This document shows, one piece after another, positions 19,215-27,971 of a DNA stretch of 64,000 nucleotides. The position numbers were made by a program, and so were the translations under genes. Under the pieces are notes generated by a model. It had not been told where the DNA came from. It was given only the letters and a program-made list of their open reading frames with translations, and searched no databases. Source of the DNA: JBBIPA01 sp963820495 (GTDB lineage Bacteria > Chloroflexota > Dehalococcoidia > GIF9 > UBA5629); NCBI GenBank assembly GCA_963820495.1, contig CAWGAF010000002.1, positions 1,116,001 to 1,180,000 on the forward strand, given 5' to 3'. The number at the start of each line of letters is the position of its first letter. The stretch's first letter is position 1.

Positions 19215-20012
19215 ATGTCTGGCCAACTCCCTGAACCAAAAGAGAATGACAATATAGATTGCCACTTGCAACAAGTTGGAATGGGCAGCCTGATATGTAA
19301 GGCAGCTCGCCAAACTGGAGAGAAAACAACAAACGAAGTGAACCCGACAATCTGCTTTAATTGCGATGCCGGGAAGGTTTATCGTGACGTTGGTTGTGAT
19401 GCTATTCTCCCAAAGATCAGAATATATCCATACATTGGGGGAAGTTCCTTTCAAATAGAATCCCTTCTCTGCAAAATCCGAAAGAGAGAAACTTCTCTCG
19501 ATTATTGTCGTGCCTGCAATCTGGTCAATGCCGAAACAACCAGACACATAGTATCTACCGCAAGGGGTCTTTTTCAGGCTGGGAACTACTATGCAGCCTA
19601 TACAGATATAGAGAAGGCGAGGGAATCGATTCGAGACGGTAACTTTGAGAACGCTATCACCCGCAGCGTGTCTTGTCTTGAAAGCACTATGCGAGTCTGT
19701 CATGAGAGCCTTAATATACCACTACCAGAAAAGAAGCAACTCAGCGACTTATGGAAATCGACTCGCGCTATCCTCCGCTTTGATGATATTGACCCCTCAG
19801 GAGCTAGCAAGTATCTGTTGAATGGGATGACTGGCGTAATAACCCACCTTGGGAACTTACGGAATACTCTGGGAGATGCGCATGGAAAAGGAGTGTTTCC
19901 TCCTGCTGTCTCGGAGAGCATAGCAGAACTCGCAATAAATACCGCGTCGACTCTTAGCACAATGATTATCCGACGGTTCAATCAGGTAAAGGATAAAAGG
20001 AAAGATGGCTGA
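19215..20012 (+). CDS. Abi_C-like (abortive infection C-terminus) protein
   Basis: A 265-residue protein. Its C-terminal third (about 170-255) matches the Abi_C pattern: ...LRNTLGDAHGKG followed by a helix ELAINTASTLSTMIIRRF. The RN...GDAHG segment is the family signature, related to HEPN/MAE_28990-type abortive-infection proteins. The N-terminal part has scattered Cys (CFNCDAGK; DYCRACN), perhaps a zinc site, and a helical centre (RGLFQAGNYYAAYTDIEKARESI). AGAGGG lies 5 bases before the ATG. The stop overlaps the next gene by 8 bases, so the pair is coupled. Family knowledge suggests phage-defence or toxin-like RNA cleavage, but no RxxxxH HEPN motif is certain. Confidence 0.65.
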   Translation: MSGQLPEPKENDNIDCHLQQVGMGSLICKAARQTGEKTTNEVNPTICFNCDAGKVYRDVGCDAILPKIRIYPYIGGSSFQIESLLCKIRKRETSLDYCRACNLVNAETTRHIVSTARGLFQAGNYYAAYTDIEKARESIRDGNFENAITRSVSCLESTMRVCHESLNIPLPEKKQLSDLWKSTRAILRFDDIDPSGASKYLLNGMTGVITHLGNLRNTLGDAHGKGVFPPAVSESIAELAINTASTLSTMIIRRFNQVKDKRKDG

Positions 20013-20550
20013 GATTGAGGTCAATGTCTCTTTTCCTCTGGATGATGAAGGGTTCTTTCGAAGAGAGTGCCCTTTCTGTCGGAAGGAGTTTAAGGTCTTA
20101 TTGACGAAAGAGGAGCTTGGCACTCTCGCTCAAGAAGGAATTGATTCTTTTATGATTGAACCCAAAGAAAAAGCGGATTTAGATAAAGACGTGCAAGGGG
20201 AAGCCGAATATTTCTGCCCATATTGTGGACAAAGAGCACCCAAAGATAGTTGGTGGACACAAGAACAACTTGCCTACGTAAACATCTTTGCCAAGAACAT
20301 CATGACGAGCATAGTTAATGAGAAGCTCATTAGGCCCCTCAAAGGGATTTTTGGACACCAGAGTTCTAGCCCTATCTCAATTAGCTTTAAGGGACGAGAA
20401 ATGGAACAACAGGAGCCATGGATATCCCCAGAAGTCAACGATTTGGATGAATTTGAGCTTCCGTGTTGCCATCGCAAGATTAAGATCGAAGATAGTAAGA
20501 CGGGCTGCATACACTGTTTCTTTTGTGGATTTCCGCATGAACGCTTCTGA
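20005..20550 (+). CDS. Zinc-ribbon protein, partner of the Abi_C-like gene
   Basis: A 181-residue protein with three cysteine clusters: RECPFCRKEFK (about 20-30), YFCPYCGQRAP (about 70-80) and a C-terminal ELPCCHRKIKI...GCIHCFFCGF (about 151-178). The central part is helical. The clusters could form two zinc ribbons. It starts inside the last codons of the Abi_C-like gene (8-base overlap), so co-expression is near certain. I do not recognise a named family. It may be a nucleic-acid or target-recognition subunit. Confidence 0.6.
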   Translation: MAEIEVNVSFPLDDEGFFRRECPFCRKEFKVLLTKEELGTLAQEGIDSFMIEPKEKADLDKDVQGEAEYFCPYCGQRAPKDSWWTQEQLAYVNIFAKNIMTSIVNEKLIRPLKGIFGHQSSSPISISFKGREMEQQEPWISPEVNDLDEFELPCCHRKIKIEDSKTGCIHCFFCGFPHERF

Positions 20551-20706
20551 ATATCTTTAATGCTTCCAATTTGAACTTTCTAGCGTTTTGTTTAAGTAAT
20601 CTTATTAGCAATAATACCTAACCAAAACAAATCATCTTTAGAGATTTAGTCTTGCTGTTTCGGGTAACTAGAGAATCGCCGGATTACTAATACAAATCTA
20701 AATACA

Positions 20707-20735
20707 TTGACAAACAATTAGGCTAGTAATAATAT
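20707..20735 (+). promoter_or_regulatory. Candidate sigma70-type promoter for the metalloprotease
   Basis: TTGACA at 20707-20712 and TAATAT at 20730-20735 with a 17-base spacer, about 60 bases before ATG 20797 of the secreted metalloprotease. Confidence 0.5.
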
Positions 20736-20796
20736 GTCACTGTAAACTATTTATCCGAGATTAACGTTTATAAGGTTATGTGAGGAGGGAAAATAA

Positions 20797-21624
20797 ATGA
20801 GAACAATAAAAATATTCATTCCTTTGTTTGTTTTAACTTTGATCCTTAGCTTTACAGGGGTTGTGAATGCAGCACCACCTGAACTTGGTACAGGAAAGGG
20901 ACCTCCCGACCTTGAAAAGATTGTCTTCATACATTTCGCAAAGGACTTTCCTGCGGGTAATCCTCATGGTACACCTCCTGGACAGGATGAGAATAAACCC
21001 GGAGGAGGAAATAATGGCGGGGAAAAACCCTTGTACAAGTATAGCGGGTTGCATTGGGGCAGTATGCCAAATTACTACGTAAGCAATAGTTTAGCCACTA
21101 ACTTCCTTGATGCCATTAATAACTCTTTTGTAACGTGGGACAATGCCTCAATAACTTACACAATCGAGTATTTAGAAAATACTGATACACTTCCAGATAC
21201 GCTGCTATGGAATGCCGAGTTAAATCGCTATATTGCAGATATGCAGAATGTCGTTGGTTGGAAGGATCTGGGTAATACCAATGCTATAGCAATCACCTAT
21301 ATTTGGTACAACACTCTTACCAGAGAACTTGTTGATGTAGATACGGCTCTGAACAGCAATGTGGCGTATGCTTGGTGGCAAAATTCAATTGATGGGGATC
21401 CAGATAAGGCAACATGGACAGAGGGTCAATCGTCTGCTTATGATGTTGATATCCAAAACATAATGACTCACGAAGCGGGACATTGGCTAGTGCTGGATGA
21501 TCTTTATCAAAAACCCGCTAACTCACAGACAATGTATGGTATAAGCGCTCAATTCGAATTGAAAAAGCGCAGTCTGGAAAGCGGAGATATAGCTGGTATC
21601 CAGAGAATTTACCCAAATCCCTGA
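20797..21624 (+). CDS. Secreted matrixin-like zinc metalloprotease
   Basis: A 275-residue exported protein. Residues 1-25 form a signal peptide ending in VVNA. A Gly/Pro-rich propeptide-like stretch (about 28-70) comes next, then a metzincin-type catalytic domain. The zinc motif is HEAGHWLVLDD at about residues 225-235: His225, Glu226 and His229 are standard, but the third ligand of HExxHxxGxxH is Asp235 and the usual Gly is Val. MYG (about 246) is in the place of the Met-turn, and DIAGIQRIYP is the typical matrixin end. Asp as third ligand is known in snapalysins. GGAGGG precedes the start. Likely an extracellular protease. Confidence 0.8.
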   Translation: MRTIKIFIPLFVLTLILSFTGVVNAAPPELGTGKGPPDLEKIVFIHFAKDFPAGNPHGTPPGQDENKPGGGNNGGEKPLYKYSGLHWGSMPNYYVSNSLATNFLDAINNSFVTWDNASITYTIEYLENTDTLPDTLLWNAELNRYIADMQNVVGWKDLGNTNAIAITYIWYNTLTRELVDVDTALNSNVAYAWWQNSIDGDPDKATWTEGQSSAYDVDIQNIMTHEAGHWLVLDDLYQKPANSQTMYGISAQFELKKRSLESGDIAGIQRIYPNP

Positions 21625-21674
21625 GCCTCAATTAATGAATTCTTTATATAGATATTAATTATGGCAACTATCCC

Positions 21675-21703
21675 TTGACAACAGGTAAGATTTGTGATAG
21701 AAT
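21675..21703 (+). promoter_or_regulatory. Promoter of the IS1595-type transposase with inverted repeat
   Basis: TTGACA 21675-21680, 17-base spacer, TAGAAT 21698-21703. The arms ACAGGTA (21681-21687) and TACCTGT (21703-21709) form an inverted repeat around the spacer and -10, so it could be an operator. Transcription would start near 21710, after the ATG at 21694, supporting 21727 as the true start. Confidence 0.6.
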
Positions 21704-21726
21704 ACCTGTATAAGGGGGATAGAAAG

Positions 21727-22617
21727 ATGCAAAAATTCACGATAAATGACTTTAATAAAAGATTTCCAGATGAATACACTTGTCTTGAATGGCTCAAAAA
21801 CCAACGGTACCCAGACGGTATTTACTGCCCTAACTGCAAGCGAACAACCAAGCATCATAAGATTGCTAATCGCCACTGCTATAACTGCGATTACTGCAAC
21901 CATCAGGTCTATCCCACTGCTGGCACGATATTTCATAAGTCCGTTACTCCACTTAGAATTTGGTTTGAGGTTATTCATCGTATGGCATCTACTCGATGCG
22001 GAATCTCTGCTAAGCAAATTCAAAGAGAGACAGGTGTTACGTATAAAACTGCTTGGAGAATGTTCAAGCAAGTTAGAACACTTCTTGCTGAAACTAATCC
22101 TATCTTTACAGGCGAGGTCGAAATTGACGAAACCTACATCGGCGGAGCAAGACATGGTACACGTGGTCGTGGGGCACAAGGTAAAACACCTGTTGTGGGT
22201 ATTGTCCAGAGGCAAGGCAAAGTCATGACAAAAGTTGTACCTAACGCTAAGAGGTCTACCGTAACACCAATAATTAACAAGAATATTGCCAAAAAGACTA
22301 TCATTTATACGGATGAATTCCCTACCTATGACCATCTTACCTATATCGGTTTTAACCACCAACGAATTAACCATCGTGCAAAGCAGTATGTTAGAGGCCA
22401 AGTTCATGTCAATAACATCGAGGGCTTTTGGTCTCAAATTAAGCGTGGGATTAATGGTGTCTATCATTCCATTTCACCTAAATATCTTCAATCCTATCTG
22501 AACGAATATGCTTTTCGCTATAATCATCGCTTTGACGAAACATCAATGTTTGACCTATTTTTGAATCAGATTTCACATAATACGAGTTTGCAGCAAAACT
22601 CTCTGATAGACTATTAA
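21727..22617 (+). CDS. IS1595-family (ISXO2-like) transposase
   Basis: A 296-residue transposase. The N-terminus has the Zn-ribbon of the family (YCPNCKRTTKH...CYNCDYC). A helix-turn-helix-like segment follows (GISAKQIQRETGVTYKTAWRMFKQ), then the ISXO2/DDE core with EIDETYIGG (first Asp), IIYTDEF (second Asp) and HVNNIEGFWSQIKRGI (NxE/DDN-type third position). Start at ATG 21727 with AGGGGGA upstream, within reach of a good promoter. It looks intact. I could not find convincing terminal inverted repeats in the flanks, so the ends of the element are not defined. Confidence 0.88.
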   Translation: MQKFTINDFNKRFPDEYTCLEWLKNQRYPDGIYCPNCKRTTKHHKIANRHCYNCDYCNHQVYPTAGTIFHKSVTPLRIWFEVIHRMASTRCGISAKQIQRETGVTYKTAWRMFKQVRTLLAETNPIFTGEVEIDETYIGGARHGTRGRGAQGKTPVVGIVQRQGKVMTKVVPNAKRSTVTPIINKNIAKKTIIYTDEFPTYDHLTYIGFNHQRINHRAKQYVRGQVHVNNIEGFWSQIKRGINGVYHSISPKYLQSYLNEYAFRYNHRFDETSMFDLFLNQISHNTSLQQNSLIDY

Positions 22618-22654
22618 ATATTGACATCTTATAAGTGCTCCATCATATATCACA

Positions 22655-23554
22655 TTACCACTGTGGTTCACTAATGCCAACTACGACACCCATACTGAGA
22701 GAGGCAGAACGCCATCCATAACTAGGAAATAGTGCTTCAGGAATATACTCTTTACCGACTTGGACATCTACAATATTGTCCTGATTAGCTGGGCCTGCTC
22801 CTACCGTCCGTGTATCGTCTATATATATTAATCCTCTATCTGTAGTGTTGAAGGCATTGCAATCATGCCCTGTATTTGATGGGATACCATAGTGATAAAA
22901 ATCAGGATATCCACTTAACTCGACATGTATAATTGCACATCTCCATCCAGCTTGATGTGCATTATTCTGAAGCATTGCGGCAAAGTCTGCACATACAAAG
23001 GTAGGATAAATATATGGGTGTGCATCGGTGTTGTCTTTTCTTAAGAATTCTAATAACTGCTCCAAAGTTGGGTCTTGTAATTTTGGTTCTGATGTAGTAA
23101 TCGGTTGCGGTGTAGTAATTGGTGGTATTTTAGGAATAGTGGGAGTATTCCCATATGTCGCTGATGGGTTTGTTGGTGCTACTACATCTGAAGTATTATT
23201 CGGTGTGCTTTTATTAGAGATTAAGGAGGTAGTTATTTTATTGAGTGCACTGTCTTTATACGTTGATAACGGCTCTATGCCCGCAAATGTACATACCAAA
23301 ATGATTCCCAACAATGATACGAATATTAACTTGAAGCTAGGCTTTGAGTATCGATATTTTGGCCTCCGCAAAACTGTTATAAGCCAAATCCAGAATCCAA
23401 CCTCTGCTAGAAACATAACGGTGCCCATAACTGGGCTTATTTGATGTGTGAATAGAATATAGCTACGATAAATAATATCTACAAAGCCAAAAATGACTAA
23501 TAAGCTTAAGAACAATTTTAGGATGGATACACCCCAGTTAATTCTCCTCGCCAT
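22655..23554 (-). CDS. Membrane protein with transglutaminase-like domain
   Basis: A 299-residue protein with three N-terminal hydrophobic helices (about 10-30, 42-62, 74-92), a Pro/Thr-rich linker (about 115-160) and an extracellular C-terminal domain. That domain has the transglutaminase-like triad order: Cys188 in FVCADFA, His230 in TGHDCNAF, Asp246/247 in IYIDDT. This suggests a cysteine peptidase or transglutaminase fold acting outside the membrane; the reaction is unknown. Last gene of a four-gene minus-strand operon: it starts one base after the preceding gene ends. Confidence 0.6.
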   Translation of the reverse strand: MARRINWGVSILKLFLSLLVIFGFVDIIYRSYILFTHQISPVMGTVMFLAEVGFWIWLITVLRRPKYRYSKPSFKLIFVSLLGIILVCTFAGIEPLSTYKDSALNKITTSLISNKSTPNNTSDVVAPTNPSATYGNTPTIPKIPPITTPQPITTSEPKLQDPTLEQLLEFLRKDNTDAHPYIYPTFVCADFAAMLQNNAHQAGWRCAIIHVELSGYPDFYHYGIPSNTGHDCNAFNTTDRGLIYIDDTRTVGAGPANQDNIVDVQVGKEYIPEALFPSYGWRSASLSMGVVVGISEPQW

Positions 23555-23555
23555 C

Positions 23556-23771
23556 TCATTTATCCCTTGGTTGTGCTGCCTTTTTTAGAATAGTATCGAA
23601 TTGCTCCTCAGTAATTCCATAATCAATAGGTTTACCTTTTACCTTTTTCTTCAGATGTTTCTTTGTAGTTTTATCAACAATGGGCCAATATCTTTTACTA
23701 GTAATTACAATGTCAGGGTCTTTGCCATCTCTTTGCGATACTGTGAATTTATTTGTCTCTATCTTCCACAT
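23556..23771 (-). CDS. Small basic hypothetical protein
   Basis: A 71-residue soluble, Lys-rich protein (starts MWKIETNKFTVSQRDG). I set the start at ATG 23771, as the 17 residues before it overlap the upstream gene and lack the composition of the rest. It overlaps the preceding gene by about 23 bases and is followed immediately by the transglutaminase-like gene, so it is part of the same operon. No family recognised. Confidence 0.5.
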   Translation of the reverse strand: MWKIETNKFTVSQRDGKDPDIVITSKRYWPIVDKTTKKHLKKKVKGKPIDYGITEEQFDTILKKAAQPRDK

Positions 23772-24294
23772 TTCTTTTAATCTCCTGTATTGCATCTTCC
23801 TCCCACATTTTTGTTGTCGCATCTCTTACGTAATCATATTTTATTGCTTGTAGTCCATAAACGTGAAGTGGAATAGTTTGTTTTTCCTGTCCATTGACGA
23901 GAATATATAGCAAGTAATCACTTGGTTCTCTTATAACTACATTCTCAATATAGTAATCTTGATACCACCTAATTTTGGCATCTAAAAAATTTGGTAATAT
24001 TAAATCTTCTGTTATTGAGAATATAGGTTTGTCAAGGTCAAGTATTTCTAATGTCAGTTGGAATGTTTTATTAGCCTCTGAAAGAGAAGCTTCATAAGCT
24101 ACTATCGCTAGTAAGTCTATAGTAAACGGAAAATCACTCCTACCACCTCTCCGTATCTCGTCATAAATCCCAATAATATCAATAGACTGTTGCCTTTGGT
24201 CTATTTTTACGTTTTTAACCCAAGCACCCCAAAGAACATCCATTGGTCGTATTCTTCCTTTTGGTATTTCACTTGTTATTGTAGTAGTATTCAT
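23749..24294 (-). CDS. DUF6941-like hypothetical protein
   Basis: A 181-residue beta-rich protein. The pattern VLWGAWVKNVKIDQRQQSIDIIGIYDEIRRG...FPFTIDLLAIVAYEAS resembles the DUF6941 family (an early region describing identity in the form of a beta sandwich; function unknown). No signal peptide or membrane helix is seen. It is the second gene of a minus-strand operon with a zinc-ribbon membrane protein upstream and a small basic protein overlapping its end. The weak ribosome binding site suggests translational dependence on upstream genes. Confidence 0.5.
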   Translation of the reverse strand: MNTTTITSEIPKGRIRPMDVLWGAWVKNVKIDQRQQSIDIIGIYDEIRRGGRSDFPFTIDLLAIVAYEASLSEANKTFQLTLEILDLDKPIFSITEDLILPNFLDAKIRWYQDYYIENVVIREPSDYLLYILVNGQEKQTIPLHVYGLQAIKYDYVRDATTKMWEEDAIQEIKRNVEDRDK

Positions 24295-24308
24295 TCTGCT
24301 TGTCTATC

Positions 24309-24761
24309 CTATTGCCTTAATCTGTAACCACAATTGATACAAAATGTATTGCGGTTATCTATTTTAAAACCACATTTAGTACAGAACTTAATACCAAGCA
24401 TACATTCAATAATATCTTTTAGTTCTTTAATATTCCTCTGAGTAGCCGTTGGGTCTTTTGAGCCTGTATCAAGCCAAAATATTCCTAATTTGTAAGCTCT
24501 ATATGCAAAGTAACCAGACATACAAAGACCAGCTGCAAACAAAACTGTAATGATGCAAACCAATATAGTCCAAACTAGCATATCCATTACCTGTTTACTC
24601 CAAACAACTGCCAACAAGATGGATAATAATCCGATACAAATACCACCACAAAAGAAACTGATAGAGAGAACAAATTGGAAAATGCCCCATCTTGCAGTAG
24701 TGAATTCAAGTTTTGGGGCTTCTTTAAGTTCCTTATTAATTGTACGGATTGACTTAAGCAT
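24309..24761 (-). CDS. Two-helix membrane protein with C-terminal zinc ribbon
   Basis: A 150-residue protein with two transmembrane helices (about 28-52 and 61-90) and a C-terminal zinc ribbon, FCTKCGFKID...FCINCGYRLRQ (about 126-150). GGGAGGG precedes ATG 24761. First gene of the four-gene operon that ends with the transglutaminase-like membrane protein. No known function. Confidence 0.55.
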   Translation of the reverse strand: MLKSIRTINKELKEAPKLEFTTARWGIFQFVLSISFFCGGICIGLLSILLAVVWSKQVMDMLVWTILVCIITVLFAAGLCMSGYFAYRAYKLGIFWLDTGSKDPTATQRNIKELKDIIECMLGIKFCTKCGFKIDNRNTFCINCGYRLRQ

Positions 24762-25104
24762 TTAACCCTCCCATTAGTATTAACCCAATCCATAATACCA
24801 AAAGAACGACATATAGTGTTGGTTTTTGCACAGTTAAGTTCCCTTGAAGTATTATTAATTTGAAGTAATCTTGTGGAGGGATATTTTGAGACTATACCTG
24901 TTATGGCGGTATAGTCGCCTTAATTATATATATGCCGTAGCATCTATTCAATTGTGATTGCCTGCTAATTTCAGTATCGAGTATTTATCTTGATTCTGAC
25001 AAAGACGGCACATTCTAACATGATTAATTTAATCACGATTATAAGGATATTATTATTTTCGCATTGAACATTTGGGCGTTTTGTTCAAAAATAGATGTAG
25101 CCTA
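24762..25104. other. Intergenic with hairpin
   Basis: Divergent intergenic region. A perfect 9-bp inverted repeat GACTATACC / GGTATAGTC (24890-24898 and 24908-24916) with a 9-base loop stands in the middle. It lacks a following T run, so it is more likely an operator or RNA structure than a terminator. Nothing else seen. Confidence 0.4.
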
Positions 25105-25133
25105 TTGACAAAAATAGGTCAGCTGTGTAGATT
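25105..25133 (+). promoter_or_regulatory. Candidate promoter for the E1-like/GH3 pair
   Basis: TTGACA at 25105-25110, a 17-base spacer, and TAGATT at 25128-25133. This leaves a leader of about 100 bases before the E1-like gene. Confidence 0.5.
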
Positions 25134-25238
25134 ATTTCCTATAGTTGCCTGAATAGCGTTTAATAAGAGTATTTTCCCTCTCATGATATAATCTAGAAGC
25201 AAGTGGAAGCATTCTTGAAAGAAGCTTGGTGTTAGGGG

Positions 25239-26054
25239 ATGGATAATCTATACAAAGCAATCTTCTGTAGAAATATAGGATTCTTTACAGAATCAGAGCA
25301 GGATAAAATTCGGAGATCGGCAATAGCGATTGCAGGCGTGGGTGGAGTTGGCGGTTTGCTGGCAGAGAGGCTGATACGGCTTGGTGTGGGGCGACTGAAG
25401 ATTAATGACCCTGGGACATTTGAAGAAAGTAACCTCAATAGACAGTTTGTTTCCTCAATACTTAATTTGGCTAAGAATAAGGCCGAAGCTGTATTTGAAC
25501 ACATCAGAATAATCAATCCACAGGCTCAGATACTCTGGAGCGACAAAGGTATAATGACAAAAAATGACGCTGATCTTTTTGTCAGTGATTGTGATTTAGT
25601 TATTGATGAAATGGATATTAGTGCTTTGAAGGAGTCCATTCTTCTACAAAGAGAGGCTCGACGCAAAGGAATATACTATCTTTTTGCCAGCGCTATAGGT
25701 TTTGGTGCCCTGGTGGTGAGTTTCGATCCTAAAGGGATTACCCTGGAAGAATACAATAAATTACCTCCAAATTTAGACGTGAATGACACTGAGAAGCTAA
25801 CGATTCCTTTAGGAAATATTGCGCCAGTTATACCTTCATATGCTGCTTCTCTCGCTTCAGATGAGAACGTTCAAAAAATTATGTCTGGGGAGAAGCCCGG
25901 ACCAACCAATAGTATAGGTGTCGGACTGGCTTCAATCATGGCAGCCAACGAGGCAATTAGAATAATCCTTGATGCAAAGGGCATAGTCAAGGCTCCTGAA
26001 TATACTTATATTGACCTGATTGACCGACAATTGAAAATCGGCACCATGTTATAA
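25239..26054 (+). CDS. ThiF/MoeB/E1-like adenylyltransferase
   Basis: A 271-residue ThiF-fold protein. The nucleotide loop is GVGGVGG (about residues 33-39); NLNRQF (about 66-71) and the acidic DEMD (about 126-129) follow the E1 pattern. The two CxxC zinc motifs of MoeB/ThiF and an obvious catalytic cysteine are missing; the only cysteines are in FCRN and SDCD. It may therefore adenylate a carboxylate without forming a thioester. TAGGGG touches the ATG, so initiation here is unusual. Eighty bases upstream of a GH3-type acyl-adenylating enzyme on the same strand, with a terminator after the latter; the pair probably works together. Confidence 0.8.
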   Translation: MDNLYKAIFCRNIGFFTESEQDKIRRSAIAIAGVGGVGGLLAERLIRLGVGRLKINDPGTFEESNLNRQFVSSILNLAKNKAEAVFEHIRIINPQAQILWSDKGIMTKNDADLFVSDCDLVIDEMDISALKESILLQREARRKGIYYLFASAIGFGALVVSFDPKGITLEEYNKLPPNLDVNDTEKLTIPLGNIAPVIPSYAASLASDENVQKIMSGEKPGPTNSIGVGLASIMAANEAIRIILDAKGIVKAPEYTYIDLIDRQLKIGTML

Positions 26055-26139
26055 ACATTTTTAGAAAATTGACCATTTTTGAGGTAATTCCGCCGTTTTT
26101 TGAATATCTTAATAAATAAATCCTAATCGGGAGGTGCAA

Positions 26140-27738
26140 ATGGCAAGCGTAGTAGAACTTCTACGGGAAAACAAAACCAGGGAACTATGGCAGAGGTGTT
26201 GTGGATTTATCGACCTGAACATAAAGCAGTTTATGGATATCCAGCACGAACTATTGCTGGAACAAATAGAACTTATGAGGAAATTTCAGCTGGGTAATAA
26301 AATAATGCGCGGGGCAGAGCCACGAAGCGTAGAGGAATTTCGTGAGCAGGTGCCGATTACAACCTACTCGAATTATATGCCTTACCTCTATGAACAAAAT
26401 GAGGATGTATTACCCGAAAAACCTATTTTTTGGCAGCGTACTTCGGGCAGGTCCGGGGAGTATCCCTGCAAGTGGATCCCGGTAACCAGAAGGACGTATG
26501 AAGAACTAGGGGATACATTTCTGGGGGTATTCATTCTTGCCTCATGCCGAGATAGAGGCGATATTGTTATTGAAGAAAACGATACGCTCCTCTACGGTTT
26601 AGCTCCCCCACCCTACGCGAGCGGTTCATACTTTCGCCGGTTGGGAGAAATGGGTATCTTTGACATTCTCCCCCCTCTGGACGAAGCCGAAAAAATGGGA
26701 TTCGAGGAGAGGATAGAGCAGGGTTTTAAAGCAGGGCTATCTGCTGGAATAGATTTTTTGCCTGGCATAGTTAGTGTGCTTACAGCAATAGGAGAGCGTT
26801 TCAGCCAGGGAGGAGGTCAAAAAAGACTTAAAGGCATCTTAAAGAATCCGAGAATGCTTACTAGGTTACTAGGGGCAGTGGTAAAAAGTAAGCTGGCTCG
26901 CCGTTCCCTATTACCAAGAGATATATGGACCCTTAAGGGATTGATAGGGAGTGGTTCGGACAACGCAGTTTATCGTGAGAGGATCAAGTATTTGTGGGGC
27001 AGATATCCCTTAGATATATATGGCTGTACTGAGGGTATTATGATAGCTACGCAACTTTGGGACTATGGGCAGATGACCTTTTTCCCACATTTCAACTTTT
27101 TGGAGTTTTTACCTGAAAGGGAATGTCACACATGGCTATTAGACCCAACATACAAGCCAGACCTCTTGTTGCTGGATGAGGTGCAGGAAGGAGAGCGCTA
27201 TGCTATGGTAATCACTAACTTCCGAGGTGGTGCCTTATTGAGGTACTTCCTGGGCGACGTAGTCAAGATAAGTTCATTACGCAATGAAAAGCTCAATATC
27301 AATATTCCCCAAATGGTCTTTGACTCTAGAGTAGACGGTATTATAGATATCGCCGGTTTTACTCGTCTGACTGAGAAGACAATCTGGCAGGCGATAGAGA
27401 ATTCAGGAGTGCCTTACCAAGATTGGTCGGTACGGAAAGAGGCTGGGGAAAAGCCGGTGCTGCATATTTATATTGAGCCCAAGCAGGGAACGATAATAGG
27501 TGATAGGGAAGCTACTGCGATCATACATGAGCATCTAAAGAAGCTTGACAGTGATTATGCTGGCTTGGAATCCATGTTGGGCTTAAACCCATTAAAGGTT
27601 ACAGTACTGCCCGTTGGGGCATTCCAACACTATATATCGAGGCAGAGGGCAGCTGGTGCTGAGTTGGCCCATCTGAAACCACCTCACGTTAATCCATCGG
27701 AGGCGGCTATTGATAAGCTGTTAACTCCTATCTCCTAA
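26140..27738 (+). CDS. GH3-family acyl-adenylate amidosynthetase-like protein
   Basis: A 532-residue member of the GH3 branch of the ANL superfamily. Visible landmarks: the nucleotide-binding loop WQRTSGRSGEYPCKWIPVT (about 103-121), IYGCTEGIM (about 287), and FRGGALLRYFLGDVVKI with the conserved Asp. The C-terminal mobile domain follows. The start is ATG 26140, with GGGAGG 5 bases upstream. In plants GH3 enzymes join carboxylic acids to amino acids through an adenylate. Bacterial homologues are mostly uncharacterised. Pairing with an E1-like adenylyltransferase suggests a conjugation or small-molecule pathway. Confidence 0.8.
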   Translation: MASVVELLRENKTRELWQRCCGFIDLNIKQFMDIQHELLLEQIELMRKFQLGNKIMRGAEPRSVEEFREQVPITTYSNYMPYLYEQNEDVLPEKPIFWQRTSGRSGEYPCKWIPVTRRTYEELGDTFLGVFILASCRDRGDIVIEENDTLLYGLAPPPYASGSYFRRLGEMGIFDILPPLDEAEKMGFEERIEQGFKAGLSAGIDFLPGIVSVLTAIGERFSQGGGQKRLKGILKNPRMLTRLLGAVVKSKLARRSLLPRDIWTLKGLIGSGSDNAVYRERIKYLWGRYPLDIYGCTEGIMIATQLWDYGQMTFFPHFNFLEFLPERECHTWLLDPTYKPDLLLLDEVQEGERYAMVITNFRGGALLRYFLGDVVKISSLRNEKLNINIPQMVFDSRVDGIIDIAGFTRLTEKTIWQAIENSGVPYQDWSVRKEAGEKPVLHIYIEPKQGTIIGDREATAIIHEHLKKLDSDYAGLESMLGLNPLKVTVLPVGAFQHYISRQRAAGAELAHLKPPHVNPSEAAIDKLLTPIS

Positions 27739-27796
27739 ATTTTAATTTACTGCTCTGGCACTTACAGTTATCTAGCATATTACCTGATTACAACCT

Positions 27797-27824
27797 AGCT
27801 GCCCCAGTTTCTGGGGCAGCTTTT
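27797..27824 (+). terminator. Rho-independent terminator after the GH3 gene
   Basis: A perfect 11-bp stem AGCTGCCCCAG / CTGGGGCAGCT with a 3-base loop, followed by TTTT. It separates the E1-like/GH3 pair from the c-di-GMP gene. Confidence 0.9.
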
Positions 27825-27971
27825 ATATCTAATAACCATACACGAATCTCAATAGTACTAAAGTAGTGTATACAAACAGTACTTTTTGACCATCCATTAC
27901 AGCCTGATACAAGATACAATAATCCTGGAAGAACATGATAGGTCACGAGCTATCATGGAATCGATGCAGAA

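Noticed and set aside
21640..22720. Terminal inverted repeats for the IS1595-type transposase
   Set aside because: Only weak similarity (ATGG...) could be found between the flanks; not enough to define ends.
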